Notes: generated from the sequence alone by a model not told the origin. DNA of 9,224 nucleotides from Lachnospiraceae bacterium (GCA_003488965.1 DNJW01000073.1:1-9224), one strand, 5' to 3'; counted from the first letter of the stretch, positions 1-7,074 are shown. A program made the numbers and translations.

Positions 1-1
1 G

Positions 2-709
2 TTAGTAAATCTTTTTAATCACCATCAGGTAAAACAGGTGACTACACGGGGAGATTACAATCAGCTTTTGAAATATATCCATACACCCAAAGCATATCCG
101 GCAAAATTAGTATTTGATCCGGCAATCTGGGTGAACGAGGCATATGGGATTGAACGCTCTCTTAGCGCTGAAAAAATCGGCGTTGGTGTAATCCGTCCTG
201 AAATTTTCCAGCATAATGGATATGATTTTTCTACGGAAGATGTTTTCCAGATGTATCAGGGTATTATTACAGAATTGGAGGCAAAGGGTTATGTATGGGA
301 ATTTTTTACAAATGGCATGAAAGAGGACTATAATTTTGGCATTGAAGTTCTGAATCGCATGGAACGGAATACAAAGCAATATTTGGGAAAAAATGTGAAG
401 AGCAGCAGAGAACTGGTTGAAAAGATTTCTTCCTATCAGGCAGTTATTGCCGCAAGACTTCACGCAAATATTATTTCAACTTCCTTACGCGTGCCTTCCG
501 TGGCATTGGTGTGGAATGATAAGATGAACTTGTTTGCGGAAATTATTGGTCAAGAGGAACGTTATATCAGTGGAGAACTGCTAAAGGATGCGAAATATAT
601 TGTCCATCAGCTTGAGCTTGCGATGAAAAACGGATATAATGAGGAAAAAATTGATAGTATGAAAACCATTACTGTGGAGACAATAAAAAATATTATCAGG
701 GACAATTAA
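2..709 (+). CDS. Polysaccharide pyruvyl transferase family protein, 5'-truncated by window edge
   Basis: This is the C-terminal part (235 residues) of a polysaccharide pyruvyl transferase (CsaB/WcaK/PssM superfamily), which normally moves pyruvate from PEP onto a sugar of a surface polymer. The reading frame is open to the left edge with no stop. The residues before the GTG at 38 still align with the second family member in this window (LVNLFNHHQVKQV against LKNSLNYSCVKGI), so the gene begins upstream and the GTG at 38 is not the start. Visible family features are a central FTNG strand-turn, an R-x-H motif (AARLHANII, His codon at 461-463) and the following VPSVALVWNDK segment ending in IG. 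Unlike its paralogue at 2581, it stops soon after the transferase fold and has no GDPD-like tail. A phosphotransferase gene follows 40 bases downstream and is probably co-transcribed. The family is confident; the acceptor sugar, and whether pyruvate is really the group moved, are unknown. Confidence 0.
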   Translation, partial: LVNLFNHHQVKQVTTRGDYNQLLKYIHTPKAYPAKLVFDPAIWVNEAYGIERSLSAEKIGVGVIRPEIFQHNGYDFSTEDVFQMYQGIITELEAKGYVWEFFTNGMKEDYNFGIEVLNRMERNTKQYLGKNVKSSRELVEKISSYQAVIAARLHANIISTSLRVPSVALVWNDKMNLFAEIIGQEERYISGELLKDAKYIVHQLELAMKNGYNEEKIDSMKTITVETIKNIIRDN

Positions 710-723
710 GGAACAGTTCCTTA
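707..723. repeat. 17-bp perfect odd-centred palindrome over a stop codon
   Basis: TAAGGAACAGTTCCTTA reads as an 8-1-8 perfect inverted repeat centred on the A at 715. Its first three bases are the stop codon of the preceding gene. As RNA it could form only a short stem with a tiny loop, and no T-run follows, so it is not a convincing terminator. As DNA it has the shape of a homodimer operator. It sits 27 bases before the start of the next gene. No function can be assigned from sequence alone. Confidence 0.
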
Positions 724-740
724 CTTCATAAACAGAAATG

Positions 741-745
741 AGGAG
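741..745 (+). promoter_or_regulatory. Ribosome binding site deciding the start of phosphotransferase copy A
   Basis: AGGAG lies four bases before the ATG at 750. The earlier in-frame ATG at 738 overlaps this motif and has no Shine-Dalgarno sequence of its own. The paralogue downstream begins with the same MKNCI residues that start at 750. Both facts favour 750 over 738, although the spacing is a little short. Confidence 0.
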
Positions 746-749
746 TCGG

Positions 750-2468
750 ATGAAAAATTGCATTAATGAAAAAATAATCCGGGCAAGGGTTACTGATATC
801 TCGTGGGAACGGGTTACTGTCCATTTGAAGGTAGAAATTGACTTCTTCTCAATTGAGAAAGAGGTTCCCTTATTTTTTTATGCAGTAAATGGAAGGAACA
901 GGGCAAAGGCTATGTTTCAGGTGGACAGGCAGGGAAACTGTGCATATCTTTCTATGAATATAACAAATCCGGGAGACTGCCAGTGCCTGAAAATGGGAAC
1001 ATATTCCATTGTAGTTTGTGACGGTGAGCGTATTCTTGCAAAATGTGCCATAGATTCTGCCTTTTTCCCATTCCTGGAGGAACGTTCCCGTTCTTTCCTG
1101 CACAATGGCCGCACAAAAAGTTTTCTTGTGAATTTTTGCATTACAGAAAATGAAGAGGAATTATCGCTTTTGATGTATGTAATGGATGCCGGTAAGCTTC
1201 CGGTAAAGAATCCATCGAACCGGGAGCTTTTGGTAAATATGTTAAAAGTTCCTGTTACCTTATTTCGGAAAAATTACAGAAGAATGTTATGGAAATTCCT
1301 TTATCATCATTATGTAAGAAAATACCGGAAAGAAAAAAATACCGTTTTATTTATGACAGAGCAGAGTAAGACGCTTGGTGGAAATTTGCAGGCGGTGTAT
1401 GACCGTATGGTAGAGCGGGGGCTGGATAAACAGTATCATCTGATTTTGTCAGCCCGTCCGGCTTCCTATGAAGAGCAGACAAGAAAGAGTACACGGGAAG
1501 TTTTAAAAAAAGCAGCAAGAAGTAAACTGATTTTTATTGATGACCATGTTCCATTGTTTGACTGGCTGGAATTAAATAAAAAGACCAGCCTGATACAGCT
1601 TTGGCATGCAGGTGCAGGTTTCAAGTCTTCCGGTTACAGCCGCTGGGGGCATCCGGGTTCTCCGGCGCCTGTCAGCTGCCACCGCCAGTATAAATATGGT
1701 ATTGCCGGTTCCAGACATATTGCTAAATTTTTTGCGGAAGTGTTTGGCATCAATGAAGAACAGATTCTGCCTACCGGAATGCCCCGGATTGACCAGTACC
1801 TCAATGAGGAGTACCGCAGGAAAAAAACAGAAGAAATTTATGCCAGGTATCCGATATGCAAAGGGAAAAAAGTGATTCTTTTTGCACCGACCTATCGGGG
1901 GCGCGGCCGTGCAAATGCCTGTTATCCTTATGAAATGATTAATTTTGACCAACTGTATGAATTCTGTGGCAATGCATATGTTGTTCTGTTTAAAATGCAT
2001 CCATGGGTGGCACAGCCGGTTCCGGTTGAGGAGTGTAAAAAAGACCGGTTTGCTGATGCCAGTACCTTTCCTAATATCAATGATTTGTTCTATATTACGG
2101 ACTTGCTGATTACTGATTATTCTTCCAATATATTTGAGTTCAGTCTGATGCGAAAGCCGATGCTTTTTTTTGCTTTCGATAAAATTCAATATGCATATTC
2201 CCGGGGGTTTCATCGGGATTATGAAGCAGCTGCTCCCGGAAAGGTCTGTTATACTTTTGAACAGCTGCTTACCGCACTGGAGCATCAGGATTACGAATAT
2301 GAAAAGGTGCAGGATTATGTAGAGAAACATTTTGACTATCTTGACAGCGGTGCTTCGGATCGTGTGATTGATTGGATTTTACTGGGAAAGCTTCCAAAAG
2401 ATATAAAAAAAGCAATTAATCAGAAGGCCGCAGATTTTCGTAAAATGAGTAAGCTGGATTTTTCGTGA
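750..2468 (+). CDS. CDP-glycerol/CDP-ribitol phosphotransferase, TagB/TagF/TarL family (copy A)
   Basis: A 572-residue enzyme of the CDP-glycerol glycerophosphotransferase family. Members move glycerol-phosphate or ribitol-phosphate from a CDP-activated donor onto a lipid-linked teichoic acid chain at the inner face of the membrane. Residues 1 to about 195 form a strand-rich N-terminal region of unassigned role, ending in a basic stretch (RKNYRRMLWKFLYHHYVRKY) that could help membrane association. The catalytic fold begins near FMTEQSKTLGGN. Recognisable family blocks are QLWHAGAGFKSSG (His286), PTGMPRID, LFAPTYRG, FKMHP (His417) and ITDYSS (Asp456), with the KP...FFAFD block after it. The first block reads WHAGAGFK where the classical TagF type reads WHGTPLK, so this is a variant subfamily. 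The start at 750 is chosen by AGGAG at 741-745 and by the identical start of copy B; an ATG at 738 is also possible. Neighbouring TarI and TarJ suggest a ribitol-phosphate donor, but glycerol-phosphate is equally possible from sequence. Confidence 0.
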   Translation: MKNCINEKIIRARVTDISWERVTVHLKVEIDFFSIEKEVPLFFYAVNGRNRAKAMFQVDRQGNCAYLSMNITNPGDCQCLKMGTYSIVVCDGERILAKCAIDSAFFPFLEERSRSFLHNGRTKSFLVNFCITENEEELSLLMYVMDAGKLPVKNPSNRELLVNMLKVPVTLFRKNYRRMLWKFLYHHYVRKYRKEKNTVLFMTEQSKTLGGNLQAVYDRMVERGLDKQYHLILSARPASYEEQTRKSTREVLKKAARSKLIFIDDHVPLFDWLELNKKTSLIQLWHAGAGFKSSGYSRWGHPGSPAPVSCHRQYKYGIAGSRHIAKFFAEVFGINEEQILPTGMPRIDQYLNEEYRRKKTEEIYARYPICKGKKVILFAPTYRGRGRANACYPYEMINFDQLYEFCGNAYVVLFKMHPWVAQPVPVEECKKDRFADASTFPNINDLFYITDLLITDYSSNIFEFSLMRKPMLFFAFDKIQYAYSRGFHRDYEAAAPGKVCYTFEQLLTALEHQDYEYEKVQDYVEKHFDYLDSGASDRVIDWILLGKLPKDIKKAINQKAADFRKMSKLDFS

Positions 2469-2489
2469 GTTCGCTTCCAGGCAGGATAA

Positions 2490-2518
2490 TTGACTTTTTG
2501 CATATTGTATGCTATGAT
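2490..2518 (+). promoter_or_regulatory. Near-consensus sigma-A promoter with extended -10
   Basis: TTGACT (2490-2495) and TATGAT (2513-2518) are separated by exactly 17 bases. A TG dinucleotide at 2510-2511 gives an extended -10 (TGCTATGAT). Each hexamer differs from consensus by one base. Transcription would begin near 2525, about 55 bases before the ATG at 2581. This would let the pyruvyl transferase/GDPD fusion and the genes after it be transcribed independently of the upstream module. No terminator is visible between copy A and this promoter, so read-through is also likely. Confidence 0.
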
Positions 2519-2579
2519 TGGCAAGTTAAGTAAGTGTATAAAAGTATTGTTCCACCGATGTACTTTTCTGCATTGGCAA
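2517..2579 (+). repeat. Direct repeat ATTGGCAA in the leader region
   Basis: ATTGGCAA occurs at 2517-2524, overlapping the end of the -10 hexamer, and again at 2572-2579, directly before the ATG at 2581. Between them AAAAGTA (2540-2546) and TACTTTT (2561-2567) form a 7-bp inverted repeat with a 14-base gap. All are short and AT-rich, so chance is a fair explanation. Confidence 0.
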
Positions 2580-2580
2580 A

Positions 2581-4515
2581 ATGAAGTGGGTGACGGGAAT
2601 TAATCGAAAAAGGATTTGGGATTCCAGAATGATTAAAAAGAAAGAAAATCTCAGGAGGGTAACAATACTCTTAATCGAGATTGTAAATCGAAATTTAGGT
2701 GATAATGTTATTGCAGATAATGCGGAATATCTTTTGCTAAAAGTATTGCCACAGCATATCCGGCAGGAATATATTGTCTTCCGGTATAATATTTACAGTG
2801 AAGATTATGCGCTTCTTCGGCGGGCTGATTTGATTATTTTTGCTGGCGGCGGGTTGATAAAATATAAACAGGAGTCTTTTTACCACTACACTTCTGAAAT
2901 TTTGCGGGTAGCAGAGGAGCAGCAGATACCCGTGTATTTTAATTGCGTAGGAGTTGAGGGATATGAAGAAGAGGATGAACGGTGCCAGCAGTTAAAAAAC
3001 AGCCTGAATTATTCCTGCGTGAAAGGGATTTCTGTCCGTGATGATATAGAAACTTTAAAAAAGTGTTATCTCCAAAAGGGCGGTATTCGGATTACGAAGG
3101 TGATAGATCCGGCTGTTTTGTCTTCCAAAGTATACGGAATTATGAAAGATAATACATCCAGGGTGATTGGCCTCGGTATTATAAGGGATCAGATTTTTGC
3201 CGATTACGGCATTGAGGGGATTGAGAAAGAAGATGAATTAAATCTCTGGTGTGAACTGATTTCAGAAATTGAAAAGCAGGGGTATGAATGGCAGTTGTTT
3301 ACCAACGGACTTACCCAGGATCATAAATTTGCATTGGAGGTTCTGGAGGCTGCCGGGCGGACAAAAGAAGCAGAGCGCTATTTTGCCAAACGCCCGATAT
3401 GCACCAATGAACTGGTAGGAATTATTTCCAGATATGCAGGTATCATAGCCGGAAGAATGCATTCCAATATTATTGCTTATGCATTAAAGGTACCGGGAAT
3501 TGCTCTGGTCTGGAATAATAAACTTTTATTCTGGGGAAAGAGGATTGGGTATCAGGAGCGTTTTATACAACCGGAACAATTTGATACCTGCCATATTGTA
3601 CAGGTATTACTTAAGGGGATGAAGAAGGGAGTACGAAAAAAATTGGGGGTTTTGTTATGTGAAACACGTATGCAGTATGAGCTTGCCTATTTTATAAAAA
3701 CGTATGGCCAAAAAGCGGCCATGCTTCCGGTAAAAAAGAAAAAGGCTGTAGAATGGGAGAAAAAGCTGGTTGCAGTTGCGCTTGGAGGCGCGGAGTTACG
3801 CTATACCAGCATGAACCATCTGGCTGTTATGAAACAGAAATATGAGGATGGTTTCCGGAAATTTGAGGCTGATATCCGTCTTACTTCTGATGGAAGGCTG
3901 GTCTGTGTCAATGGCTGGTCAGAACGGACCTATGAAAGGCTTGGACTTATTGCAGAGGATTATGAAGAAGAACCGCCGTCATATGAAGTGTTTATGAGAT
4001 GTAAATCCTTTGGGGTGTATGAAACTGCGGATTTTGAACAGTTGATTGCACAGACAGAGAATCTGGAGGACTGTACGCTGTTTCTTGACATTGGCAAGCC
4101 TTCTAAAAAAGTATTGTCACAGATGATTTCAGAAATATGCCATATCTGCCAGGGAAGGAGACAGCTTATCAAAAGGCTGTTGGTCCGTGTGCAGACCAGA
4201 TATGATTTAGAACAATTTGCGGCTGCTAAGGTAAAGTTCAGGATGGCATACTATATGCCATCTCCGGAGGTTTGTGAGGAAAAGAACATTACTGCTGCGA
4301 AAGTTTCGGCAATTTGCCAGAAAAATAAAGTAAAATGGATTACAATGTCAAAAGAGACATTAAGAAAAGAAGTGGTAGAGGAATTGCATGATTTTGGCAT
4401 TAAAGTGTGTGTTTTTTCATTTAATACCCTTACAGAAATTGAAGCTGCGATGAAAATGGGTGTGGACTTAGTGGGAACACAGCATATAAGTATAAAGATG
4501 TTAAAAGAGCTGTAA
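2581..4515 (+). CDS. Polysaccharide pyruvyl transferase fused to a degenerate glycerophosphodiesterase (GDPD)-like domain
   Basis: A 644-residue two-domain protein. Residues about 27-345 are a polysaccharide pyruvyl transferase-like domain: NRNLGDNVIADNAEYLL near the start, the glycine-rich FAGGGLIKY, then FTNG, an R-x-H motif (GRMHSNII, His294) and VPGIALVWNNK. Residues about 395-640 resemble the GDPD TIM-barrel: FEADIRLTSDGRLVCV keeps the E-x-D pair (Glu429, Asp431), and SFNTLTEIEAAMKMGVDLVGT matches the end of the barrel. The first catalytic His of the family (A-H-R/A-G) is replaced in VALGG (Leu401 region), and the second His-Asp (V-H-D) is replaced by VNGW (Asn444, Gly445). The GDPD half is therefore predicted to be catalytically dead and may instead bind a glycerol-phosphate ligand; that role is inference. 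The start is uncertain: the ATG at 2581 has no Shine-Dalgarno, while the in-frame ATG at 2629 has AAAAAGGA 14 bases upstream and would give 628 residues. No signal peptide or membrane span is seen, so it is probably cytoplasmic. Confidence 0.
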   Translation: MKWVTGINRKRIWDSRMIKKKENLRRVTILLIEIVNRNLGDNVIADNAEYLLLKVLPQHIRQEYIVFRYNIYSEDYALLRRADLIIFAGGGLIKYKQESFYHYTSEILRVAEEQQIPVYFNCVGVEGYEEEDERCQQLKNSLNYSCVKGISVRDDIETLKKCYLQKGGIRITKVIDPAVLSSKVYGIMKDNTSRVIGLGIIRDQIFADYGIEGIEKEDELNLWCELISEIEKQGYEWQLFTNGLTQDHKFALEVLEAAGRTKEAERYFAKRPICTNELVGIISRYAGIIAGRMHSNIIAYALKVPGIALVWNNKLLFWGKRIGYQERFIQPEQFDTCHIVQVLLKGMKKGVRKKLGVLLCETRMQYELAYFIKTYGQKAAMLPVKKKKAVEWEKKLVAVALGGAELRYTSMNHLAVMKQKYEDGFRKFEADIRLTSDGRLVCVNGWSERTYERLGLIAEDYEEEPPSYEVFMRCKSFGVYETADFEQLIAQTENLEDCTLFLDIGKPSKKVLSQMISEICHICQGRRQLIKRLLVRVQTRYDLEQFAAAKVKFRMAYYMPSPEVCEEKNITAAKVSAICQKNKVKWITMSKETLRKEVVEELHDFGIKVCVFSFNTLTEIEAAMKMGVDLVGTQHISIKMLKEL

Positions 4516-4530
4516 TTAAAAATATTCTTT

Positions 4531-4571
4531 GGAAACTGTCGGGAAAGGATTACAGATTTTGGGCAGTTTCC
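4531..4571. repeat. 10-bp inverted repeat with 21-base spacer before phosphotransferase copy B
   Basis: GGAAACTGTC (4531-4540) pairs with GGCAGTTTCC (4562-4571), with eight outer Watson-Crick pairs, one G-U pair and one closing C-G. The arm centres are 31 bases apart, about three helical turns. No T-run follows, so a rho-independent terminator is unlikely. It could be a two-site operator or an RNA hairpin ahead of the ribosome site of the next gene. The arms (CAGTTTCC) loosely resemble the half-sites of the palindrome at 707-723 (CAGTTCC). Confidence 0.
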
Positions 4572-4595
4572 TGTTATGATTAAGAGGTAATTGAG

Positions 4596-6335
4596 ATGAA
4601 AAACTGTATAGATGAACAATTAGTCAGTGCAACAATTATTGGAATGAAATGGGAGCGTGTCATTGTGCATATTGATGTTAAGCTGGAAATCAAAGACGGG
4701 CAGATTGACAAAGACTCTATTAAGTATTATGCAGTAAATGGTCTATATAAGGCAAGGGCAATGTTTAAGGCCAGGTCTTTGGATAATGGCAATGTACAGC
4801 TGTCCATGAATATTACTAATCCGGGAGACTGTCAGTGTCTGAGGATGGGCACCTATTCCATTCTTGTTTGTGATAAAGAACGTATTTTAGCAAAATGTGT
4901 GGTAGATCCGTCGATTGTTCCCTATATGGAGGATTATTCTCGTTCCTTTTTACATAACAACAGGGGAAAAACGTTTGTGGTAAACTTTTCCGTAGCAGAG
5001 GATGAAGATGAACTTCCGTTGGTTATGTATGCTATGGACGCTACTAAATCGCCGGTAAATCTGCAGTCTAACCGGGAAATTGTAAAAGAGGCTCTTGCAG
5101 AGCCGAAGATACTGATTAAAAAGAATATGGGAAGAATCCGATGGAAATTCCTGTATCACAGGTATGTAAAAAAATACCGAAAAGTAAAAAAGACAATTAT
5201 GTTTATGACGGAGCAGAGTCCAACACTTGGGAGCAATCTGCAGGCTGTCTATGACCGTATGGTGGAAAGAGGGCTGGATAAAGAATATACAATATTAACG
5301 TCAGCCCGTCCGGCATCTTATGAAAAGCAGACAAAGAAAAGCACAAAACAGTTGATTAAAAAAATGGCACAGTGCAGCATGATATTTATTGATGACCATG
5401 CACCGATTTTTGACTGGCTGGAGTTGAATGAAAGAACAAAGCTGATACAGTTATGGCATGCGGGGGCAGGTTTTAAATCTTCTGGTTACAGCCGCTGGGG
5501 TCATCTTGGATGTCCGGCACCGGTAAGCTGCCACCGTCAGTATAAGTATGGCATTGCCGGTTCCAGAAATATTGGAATGTTTTTTTCAGAAGTTTTTGGG
5601 ATTAACGATGAACAGATTTTGCCAACTGGAATGCCGCGTATGGACGAATATCTGGATCAGGAATACCGTGCCGGAAAGACAGAGGAACTCTATCAGCAGT
5701 ATCCGATGTGTAAGGGAAAAAAGGTAATTCTGTTTGCACCTACATATCGTGGAAAAAACAGGGCTACTGCATATTATCCGTATGAAATGATTGATTTTAA
5801 GCGGTTATATGATTTTTGCGGGGAGGAGTATGTTGTCCTGTTTAAAATGCATCCGTGGGTTGCTTTTCCGGTACCGATTGAGGAAAACTGGAAGGATCGC
5901 TTTGTAGATGTCAATACATTTCCGAATATTAATGACTTATTCTATATCACAGATTTACTGATTACGGATTATTCCTCCAATATTTTTGAGTTTAGCTTAA
6001 TGCGCAAGCCAATGCTGTTTTATGCTTTTGATAAAATCCAGTATTCGTTTTCCAGAGGTTTCCACAGAGATTACGAGGAAGCAGCACCTGGAAAGGTCTG
6101 CTATGATTTTGAACAGCTTATGCAGGCATTGGAAACGGAGGATTTTGATTATGAAAAAGTGGAAGAATATGTAGAGAAGCATTTTGATTATATCGACAGC
6201 GGGGCATCAGACCGGGTAATTGACTGGATTTTGCTTGGAAATGTACCAGGTGATATCAAACAGGAAATTGCCAGAAATGCAAAAGAAATCAGACGAATGC
6301 GCAAATTAGATTTTTCAGAACTTAAAAAAGCATAG
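4596..6335 (+). CDS. CDP-glycerol/CDP-ribitol phosphotransferase, TagB/TagF/TarL family (copy B)
   Basis: A 579-residue paralogue of the enzyme at 750-2468, co-linear over its whole length apart from small indels and an extra ELKKA tail. By eye, about three quarters or more of the catalytic-half residues are identical, and the N-terminal ~195 residues are less alike. All family blocks are intact: QLWHAGAGFKSSG (His288), PTGMPRMD, LFAPTYRG, FKMHP (His419) and ITDYSS (Asp458). The start is well supported by AAGAGGT at 4582-4588, eight bases before the ATG. It should transfer a polyol-phosphate unit from a CDP donor to a membrane-bound teichoic acid precursor. It ends 12 bases before the TarI-type gene and is probably in one transcript with tarI and tarJ, which makes it the better candidate of the two for using CDP-ribitol. 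The sequence does not settle donor choice, or whether it adds one unit or polymerises. Confidence 0.
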   Translation: MKNCIDEQLVSATIIGMKWERVIVHIDVKLEIKDGQIDKDSIKYYAVNGLYKARAMFKARSLDNGNVQLSMNITNPGDCQCLRMGTYSILVCDKERILAKCVVDPSIVPYMEDYSRSFLHNNRGKTFVVNFSVAEDEDELPLVMYAMDATKSPVNLQSNREIVKEALAEPKILIKKNMGRIRWKFLYHRYVKKYRKVKKTIMFMTEQSPTLGSNLQAVYDRMVERGLDKEYTILTSARPASYEKQTKKSTKQLIKKMAQCSMIFIDDHAPIFDWLELNERTKLIQLWHAGAGFKSSGYSRWGHLGCPAPVSCHRQYKYGIAGSRNIGMFFSEVFGINDEQILPTGMPRMDEYLDQEYRAGKTEELYQQYPMCKGKKVILFAPTYRGKNRATAYYPYEMIDFKRLYDFCGEEYVVLFKMHPWVAFPVPIEENWKDRFVDVNTFPNINDLFYITDLLITDYSSNIFEFSLMRKPMLFYAFDKIQYSFSRGFHRDYEEAAPGKVCYDFEQLMQALETEDFDYEKVEEYVEKHFDYIDSGASDRVIDWILLGNVPGDIKQEIARNAKEIRRMRKLDFSELKKA

Positions 6336-6347
6336 TATGGGGGAAAT

Positions 6348-7043
6348 ATGGTATTTGGTGTAATTCTTGCAGGCGGGAATGAACAATCTATGGAGGAGGC
6401 CAAACAATACAAAATGCTTGGCAGTAAACCGGTTTTAGTCCATACGATTGAAAAGTTTTATATTCATGAAAAACTGAAAAAGATTCTTGTGCTTTGTCCG
6501 GAAAGATGGCTGGATGATACACAGAAAATAATGGAGCGGTATTTTCCTGTAGGCAAAGAACGTATTGTTTTGACAAAAAGCGGAGATACCAGAAATGAAA
6601 CGATTATGAATGGGGTTGCCTTTATCGAGGAACATTATGGGCTGGATGAAGATACGTTGATTGTAACGCATGATTCTGTACGCCCATTTGTGTCATACCG
6701 CATAATTGAGGAAAATATTGCCTATGGTTTAAAATATGGTGTTGTTGATACTGTGGTTCCGGCAAGTGATACGCTTGTTTACAGCGAAGACGGGACGGAG
6801 ATTACTTCTGTCCCAAAGCGTTCTGTAATGTATCAGGGACAGACACCGCAGACATTCCGTGCACATAAATTAAGGGAGCTGTACCAGAGGCTGTCAGATA
6901 AAGAAAAAACAGTGCTTACAGATGCCTGTAAGATATTTGTTTTAAATGGAGAAAAGGTGTATCTTGTAGAGGGGGAAATATTTAACATTAAAATAACGTA
7001 TCCATATGATTTAAAGGTGGCAGAGTCTTTAATGATTCTATAG
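6348..7043 (+). CDS. tarI: Ribitol-5-phosphate cytidylyltransferase (TarI, IspD-like) with altered CTP loop
   Basis: A 231-residue IspD/TarI family nucleotidyltransferase, predicted to make CDP-ribitol from CTP and D-ribitol 5-phosphate in the cytoplasm. Strong TarI signatures are HTIEKF, ITHD-type VTHDSVRPF, MYQGQTPQTFR, LTDACKIFV and the C-terminal NIKITYPYDLKVAES. The odd part is the N-terminal nucleotide loop. Family members read A-G-G-x-G-x-R-M-G, while this one reads AGGNEQSMEE, so the second loop glycine (Glu12) and the conserved Arg (Ser14; Arg20 in E. coli IspD) are gone and the loop looks about three residues shorter. The following catalytic Lys is kept (AKQY, Lys19). The start follows GGGGGA at 6339-6344. 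Immediate adjacency to a TarJ-type reductase supports TarI over IspD. Whether it is fully active is an open question. Confidence 0.
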   Translation: MVFGVILAGGNEQSMEEAKQYKMLGSKPVLVHTIEKFYIHEKLKKILVLCPERWLDDTQKIMERYFPVGKERIVLTKSGDTRNETIMNGVAFIEEHYGLDEDTLIVTHDSVRPFVSYRIIEENIAYGLKYGVVDTVVPASDTLVYSEDGTEITSVPKRSVMYQGQTPQTFRAHKLRELYQRLSDKEKTVLTDACKIFVLNGEKVYLVEGEIFNIKITYPYDLKVAESLMIL

Positions 7044-7074
7044 ATAATACCGGATGGAAGGAATGTGAGAAACT

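Noticed and set aside
38..40. GTG at 38 as the start of the first gene
   Set aside because: The frame is open to the window edge and the upstream residues align with the paralogue, so the gene is cut by the window and does not begin here.
738..749. ATG at 738 as the start of phosphotransferase copy A
   Set aside because: It overlaps the AGGAG that serves the ATG at 750, has no ribosome site itself, and copy B starts at the position equal to 750.
1606..1875. 89-codon plus-strand open frame inside copy A
   Set aside because: It is an out-of-frame shadow over the most conserved catalytic motifs of the phosphotransferase, without its own ribosome site or protein family features.
1572..2330. 252-codon open frame on the minus strand
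   Set aside because: It lies wholly inside phosphotransferase copy A, has no recognisable domain, and is rich in Ile, Phe and Cys, as expected of an antisense shadow of this coding sequence.
4572..4580. TGTTATGAT, an extended -10-like sequence before copy B
   Set aside because: No good -35 is present, and a start near 4587 would cut into the AAGAGGT ribosome site at 4582-4588, so it cannot drive normal translation of this gene.
6348..7043. Assignment as IspD of the MEP isoprenoid pathway
   Set aside because: The HTIEKF, VTHDSVRPF and LTDACKIF segments and the adjacent TarJ-type reductase fit TarI better; IspD is not expected beside TarJ and teichoic acid transferases.
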